Shown: positions 5,300 to 8,555 of the stretch, in pieces
Layout of the letters: every line of letters starts with the position of its first letter
Numbering within the stretch: position 1 is the stretch's first letter
Source of the DNA: Chloroflexota bacterium
GTDB lineage: Bacteria > Chloroflexota > Dehalococcoidia > Lucifugimonadales > UBA3495
NCBI GenBank assembly: GCA_022562335.1
Contig: JADFPM010000111.1
Location: 1-8,555 of the forward strand
Reading direction: 5' to 3'
DNA: 8,555 nt
Notes under the pieces: model-generated
Told to the model about the DNA's origin: nothing
The model's database searches: none
What the model saw: the letters and a program-made list of their open reading frames with translations, nothing else
Position numbers and translations under genes: made by a program

Positions 5300-7372
5300 T
5301 TAGATGAGGTCGATGAGCGGCGTCACTCGGACGAAAACCGGCGCAAAGACCAGGGACACGATGGCCATCAGCTTGAGCAAGATATTGATCGACGGGCCCG
5401 ACGTGTCTTTGAACGGGTCGCCCACCACGTCGCCCTCGATGGCAGCCTTGTGGGCATCGGACCCCTTTCCTCCAAAGTTCCCCAACTCGACGTATTTCTT
5501 GGCGTTGTCCCAGGCGCCTCCCGCGGTGGCCATCATGATGGCCAGCATGAATCCAGAGCCCACCGCGCCGATGAGCAGCCCTCCCAAAGCCTGGGTGCCC
5601 AGGATGAAGCCGGTTGCAACCGGCGCCACCACGGCCATCAAACCGGGGACTATCATCTCTTTCAAGGCTCCGGTGGTGCTGATGTCGACACACCGGGCGT
5701 AGTCAGGACGGGCGGTGCCCTCCATTATCCCCGGAATCTCTCGGAACTGCCGCCGGACTTCGTTCACGATGGCAATGGCGGCCCGGCCCACGGCCTGCAT
5801 GGTGAAGGCCGAAAACAGGAATGGCAACATGGCGCCAATGAGCAGCCCCACCAGCGTGGTATGGTTCAAAAGGTTGATGCCCTCCGAGGTGACCTGCCCA
5901 CGCAATCCCGAAGCCTCGGCAAAGGCGGCCAGCAAAGCCAAGGATGTCAGTGCGGCCGATCCGATGGCAAAGCCCTTGCCGGTGGCCGCCGTGGTGTTGC
6001 CCAACGCGTCCAGCGCATCGGTGCGCTCCCTCACTATCGGGTCCAAATGGGCTTGCTGGGCGATGCCGCCGGCGTTGTCTGCCACCGGACCGTAAGCGTC
6101 GGTGGCCAGGGTGATGCCTAGGGTAGAAAGCAGGCCAACCCCCGCCAGGGCCACGCCGTAAAAATCGGCCAATTGGAAGGCGACGAGGATGGTGATACTG
6201 ATGGCGGCCACGGGAATCACCGTGCTGATCATGCCCGTGGCAATCCCGCTGATCATCACCGTCGCGGCCCCGGTCTGGGAAGTCTCAGCTATCTTTTTCA
6301 CCGGCCCGTATTCGTAGGACGTATAGTATTCAGTCGAAGTCCCGATGATCAGTCCGGCGGCCAATCCGGTCACGATGACCCAGAACAGTTCTATCGGCAG
6401 GTCCATCACCAGGATCACCACCAGGGCAAACACCACTAACAACACGCCCGATGAGTAGATGCCCCTGCGCAGCGCCCATAACAGTTTTCCAAAATCCGCC
6501 TGCTCGCCGCTGCGTACAACGAACGTCCCAAGGATCGAGGCTACGATCCCGGCCCCTGCCAGCATCAGGGGCAGTACTACTTCGTCCGCCCTCCAGTCAA
6601 ACGGGGTTCCGGCGGCTTTGGCGGCAACGGTGGCGGCGGTAACCGCCAGGGCAATGCAAGCGATGATGGAGCTGACGTAGGACTCAAACAGGTCAGCCCC
6701 CATGCCGGCCACGTCGCCCACATTGTCGCCCACGTTGTCGGCGATCACCCCTGGATTTCGAGGGTCGTCTTCGGGTATTCCCGCCTCTATCTTGCCCACC
6801 AGGTCGGTGCCCACGTCGGCGGCCTTGGTGAAGATGCCGCCGCCAACCCTGGCAAACAGGGCGATGGAACTGGCGCCAAAGCCGAACCCAGCCACCACGG
6901 TGATGTCTCTAAATATCATGTACAGGATGGTCACGCCCAGCAGCCCAATGCCCACCACGGTTATGCCCATTACCGAGCCGCTGGAAAATGCCACCCGCAA
7001 CGCCGGGTTCAAACCGATCGCCGCCGCCGCCGCGGTGCGAACATTCGCCCGCACCGCCACGTACATCCCGATGAATCCCGCGGTCGCCGAGCATATGGTC
7101 CCCGCCAGATAGGCGATGGCCGTCTTGGGCACCACCGAGTTCAACGTGTACCAATCGATCAATAACCACAGGATCACGGCCACCACGATCACAAAGGGCG
7201 CCAACCAGGTGTATTCCCGTTTTAGAAAGGCGTTTGAGCCTTCCCTGATGGCGGTCCCGATCTCTTGCATCTTTTCATTTCCGGGGTCGGCGCGCAGCAC
7301 TTTGACCGCCATGAATAATGCGAAAAGAAGGGCCAATACCCCCGTTGCTAATGCTACATAAATGGATTCCAT
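5300..7372 (-). CDS. hppA: Membrane-bound ion-pumping pyrophosphatase, K+-dependent type
   Basis: The 690-residue, multi-pass protein couples PPi hydrolysis to H+ or Na+ transport across the cytoplasmic membrane. All catalytic loops are present: DVGTDLVGKIE (186-196), DNVGDNVGD (212-220), TDAYGPVADN (424-433), WDNAKKYVE (621-629) and GDVVGDPFKDTSGPS (647-661). The K+ determinant reads GNTTAATGK (458-466), with Ala462 and Gly465 matching the Ala/Gly pair of K+-dependent enzymes rather than the Lys/Thr pair of K+-independent ones. Glu230 in DLFESY is at the position found in Na+-PPases, which is suggestive but not decisive for the ion. The usual GGIAEM reads GGIAQQ (435-440). ATG at 7372 is preferred over GTG at 7393: AAAGGAA (7385-7379) is seven bases before the ATG and MESIYVALATG is a typical family N-terminus. 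Length is normal. It has its own promoter and terminator, so it is probably monocistronic. Confidence 0.96.
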   Translation of the reverse strand: MESIYVALATGVLALLFALFMAVKVLRADPGNEKMQEIGTAIREGSNAFLKREYTWLAPFVIVVAVILWLLIDWYTLNSVVPKTAIAYLAGTICSATAGFIGMYVAVRANVRTAAAAAIGLNPALRVAFSSGSVMGITVVGIGLLGVTILYMIFRDITVVAGFGFGASSIALFARVGGGIFTKAADVGTDLVGKIEAGIPEDDPRNPGVIADNVGDNVGDVAGMGADLFESYVSSIIACIALAVTAATVAAKAAGTPFDWRADEVVLPLMLAGAGIVASILGTFVVRSGEQADFGKLLWALRRGIYSSGVLLVVFALVVILVMDLPIELFWVIVTGLAAGLIIGTSTEYYTSYEYGPVKKIAETSQTGAATVMISGIATGMISTVIPVAAISITILVAFQLADFYGVALAGVGLLSTLGITLATDAYGPVADNAGGIAQQAHLDPIVRERTDALDALGNTTAATGKGFAIGSAALTSLALLAAFAEASGLRGQVTSEGINLLNHTTLVGLLIGAMLPFLFSAFTMQAVGRAAIAIVNEVRRQFREIPGIMEGTARPDYARCVDISTTGALKEMIVPGLMAVVAPVATGFILGTQALGGLLIGAVGSGFMLAIMMATAGGAWDNAKKYVELGNFGGKGSDAHKAAIEGDVVGDPFKDTSGPSINILLKLMAIVSLVFAPVFVRVTPLIDLI

Positions 7373-7381
7373 GACAAATTC

Positions 7382-7397
7382 CTTTGTGATCACAAAG
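7382..7397 (-). promoter_or_regulatory. Perfect 16-bp palindrome overlapping the hppA ribosome binding site
   Basis: CTTTGTGATCACAAAG is its own reverse complement. On the hppA mRNA it can fold as CUUUGU, loop GAUC, ACAAAG, and the downstream arm includes the AAAG of the AAAGGA Shine-Dalgarno, so folding would hide it. It could instead be a protein site in DNA, as TGTGATCACA resembles half sites of CRP/FNR-type regulators but lacks their normal spacer. A second possible stem, AGCCC/GGGCT (7396-7400 with 7408-7412), overlaps its outer two bases and could compete. Confidence 0.5.
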
Positions 7398-7429
7398 CCC
7401 TAAAAATGGGCTGGATTTTGGGCGTGCGA

Positions 7430-7458
7430 AACTTATCACACCCACCATGGGGTGTCAA
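7430..7458 (-). promoter_or_regulatory. Likely hppA promoter
   Basis: Read on the minus strand, a perfect TTGACA occupies 7458-7453. Either TAAGTT (7435-7430) at 17 bases, or the better GATAAG (7437-7432) at 15 bases preceded by TGT (extended -10 type), gives the -10. Transcription would start near 7424, leaving a leader of about 50 bases before the ATG. Confidence 0.55.
7438..7455. promoter_or_regulatory. Operator-like inverted repeat in the hppA promoter spacer
   Basis: ACACCC (7438-7443) and GGGTGT (7450-7455) are perfect inverted arms around ACCATG. They fill the space between the -35 and the -10 of the proposed hppA promoter. This is a classic place for a repressor or a MerR-type activator to bind. 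No regulator gene is adjacent, so the binding protein is unknown. Confidence 0.4.
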
Positions 7459-7509
7459 GAAATCGACACGTGCGTCCGGGCGATTTTAAAACTTGCTGGC
7501 AATATTGAC

Positions 7510-7538
7510 GTAGGAGCAGGTTTAAAACCCGCCCCTAC
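7510..7538. repeat. REP-like palindrome sharing its core with the 5' element
   Basis: The left arm GTAGGAGCAGGTTT (7510-7523) and the right arm AAACCCGCCCCTAC (7525-7538) are inverted with two mismatches. The right arm is identical to 218-231. It sits between the stop of the DUF4340/DUF3179 gene and the hppA promoter, in a 263-base gene-free stretch that otherwise holds only the promoter elements. As RNA it would fold into a stable hairpin and could protect the 3' end of the upstream minus-strand transcript. Confidence 0.7.
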
Positions 7539-7635
7539 CCTTCATGTAGAAATCGTTGGTCATGCTTAGGAACGGGCATAGGCGCGCCGTGGTGACCGGG
7601 TGAATCCAACCTGTGGATGTTCTGGCGAGCCGGAC

Positions 7636-8555
7636 CTAGGGGATGTAAACGTCCATTCCGGGGAAGGCGATCGCTATCGAGAACCAGAAGGCCCGTCGCG
7701 TATTGAGCGCCTTCAATCGGACGCCCGCCAGCGGACCCTCGAAGGCCATGCCGCCCAGGTCCCACAGACTCCCGGTTTCTTCGTCCACGAAGGCCTGCCG
7801 GTCTTCCGCATAGTCAAAGGTCAACGTCATGTCCTCAACCACGGGGGAATACACCGCGACCGCACGGCGGCTGTCTTGCACCAACAGCACCACCGGCACC
7901 CCATCCACCGAGTCGTTGACCGCCCCGTCGCCGATGAGACTTAGAGGATAGGCCTTGGCCCCCGTCCCGGTCTCCACCGTCACCACGATCTCCCCGGCGG
8001 GCAGCCGGGAGTCCAACTTTTCTTCGTCCACGGGGAAGATGAATTGCCCCCGGTTTATCCGCGATTGATAGTCCGCCGGCAATCCGCTTTGATACCGGCG
8101 GGCCGTGAATCTGTCGGGGTCCTCTGCCGTGCCCATGAGGACTTTGGTTTCCGGGTTTAGCCGCCGCCAATCGCCCCATTCCATGGTCGTTGAGGGCAGC
8201 AGGCCCAACCGCGCTCCGGTCAATGCGCCAACCACCGCTTCGCCGGCCACCCGTACCATCGTATTGCCGGAGCGGTAGGCGCCGATGCGTAGATCGGCCA
8301 ATACCTTGTCGCCCTGTTTGACCAGGATTTTCACGGCCTTTTCGTCGCTGACCTCGAGCCGGTCGTGGTTCTTCTCCCTGGTGGCCGCCACGCCGCTGAC
8401 CTCGAGCTCGGCCAGCTTGTCGAGGGCGGAATCGACCGCGGTCTGGGCCGCCGCGAACTCGATCGGCGCCGTCAGTCGCCACTGATCGTCGATCTTCTTC
8501 AGGGTCACGCTGCCCTTGTCCGGGCTGGTGATCTCCAGCACGTCCACCGCGGCCC
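7636..8555 (-). CDS. Chimeric protein: DUF4340-like segment joined to the C-terminal half of a DUF3179-like protein (5' end outside window)
   Basis: The frame stays open to the window edge, so the N-terminus is missing; about 305 residues are visible. Residue numbers count from the GTG at 8547. The first ~100 residues (ITSPDKGSVTLKK, QWRLTAP, LDKLAELEVSGVAATREKN, KVLADLRIG, GNTMVRV) match the pattern of DUF4340 proteins, which usually sit beside GldG/ABC-type gliding or export genes. From about residue 103 (GEAVVGALTGARL, STTMEWGDWRRLNPETKVL) the sequence becomes DUF3179-like. It continues with AKAYPLS, VNDSVDGVPVVLL, TLTFDY, DEETGSLWDLGG, GPLAGVRL and RRAFWFSIAIAFPG to the TAG stop. DUF3179 proteins normally have two related halves; only the end of the first and the whole second are here. 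The join, near 8230-8250, is in frame. Third-position GC, counted by hand, is 65 of 69 codons in 8341-8547 and 54 of 72 in the next stretch. It may be a real fusion, a gene remnant or an assembly join. Confidence 0.7.
   Translation of the reverse strand, partial: AAVDVLEITSPDKGSVTLKKIDDQWRLTAPIEFAAAQTAVDSALDKLAELEVSGVAATREKNHDRLEVSDEKAVKILVKQGDKVLADLRIGAYRSGNTMVRVAGEAVVGALTGARLGLLPSTTMEWGDWRRLNPETKVLMGTAEDPDRFTARRYQSGLPADYQSRINRGQFIFPVDEEKLDSRLPAGEIVVTVETGTGAKAYPLSLIGDGAVNDSVDGVPVVLLVQDSRRAVAVYSPVVEDMTLTFDYAEDRQAFVDEETGSLWDLGGMAFEGPLAGVRLKALNTRRAFWFSIAIAFPGMDVYIP

Noticed and set aside
4790..6121. Long plus-strand open frame of 443 codons
   Set aside because: It crosses the tandem repeat and then lies antisense to the clearly real hppA gene. 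Its length results from GC-rich codon bias on the other strand, and the protein has no family character.
7373..7393. GTG start for hppA giving seven more residues
   Set aside because: The best SD is placed for the ATG at 7372 and would lie inside the coding region if GTG were used. The GTG has AGGG only four bases upstream.
7600..7944. Plus-strand open frame opposite the DUF3179-like segment
   Set aside because: Antisense shadow of a frame with recognisable domain motifs; no RBS or protein features.

Overview
The window reads as ordinary chromosomal DNA of a moderately GC-rich, free-living bacterium. The flavin oxidoreductase, the DUF3179-type sequence, the GT20 variant and the style of the intergenic repeats suggest Chloroflexota (SAR202 or Dehalococcoidia-like). 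That placement is inferred from gene content only; there is no rRNA or marker gene to prove it. I see no tRNA, rRNA, CRISPR array, phage gene or transposase gene.

Layout. Positions 1-520 are non-coding. They hold a MITE-like unit with inverted ends and two internal hairpins (1-231), a possible promoter (311-339) and a potentially structured leader. Five plus-strand genes follow: a GT20 trehalose-6-phosphate synthase-like enzyme (521-2011), an unrecognised acidic 191-residue protein (2145-2720), a luciferase-like flavin/F420 oxidoreductase (2741-3775), a YfcE/MJ0936-type metallophosphoesterase with two altered metal-ligand positions (3790-4362), and a stand-alone receiver protein (4441-4812). 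The second to fourth genes are spaced by 20 and 14 bases and look co-transcribed.

Positions 4813-5299 are non-coding: a nine-unit 20/21-bp tandem array (4900-5083) runs into an imperfect hairpin repeat (5076-5165), followed by a strong two-way terminator (5240-5269). On the minus strand lies hppA, a complete K+-dependent-type membrane pyrophosphatase (5300-7372). Upstream of it are a promoter, an operator-like inverted repeat between the -35 and -10, and a perfect 16-bp palindrome covering part of the ribosome binding site. A REP-like palindrome (7510-7538) shares 14 bases with the repeat at the window start. The right edge holds the end of a minus-strand gene (7636-8555) that joins a DUF4340-like segment in frame to the C-terminal half of a DUF3179-like protein.

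Functionally, GT20 points to trehalose-type solute synthesis and hppA to PPi-driven ion pumping. These could both serve stress or energy economy, but no sequence evidence ties them together. The items most worth a second look are the DUF4340/DUF3179 chimera, the altered phosphoesterase active site, the control region of hppA, and the MITE-like and tandem repeats.
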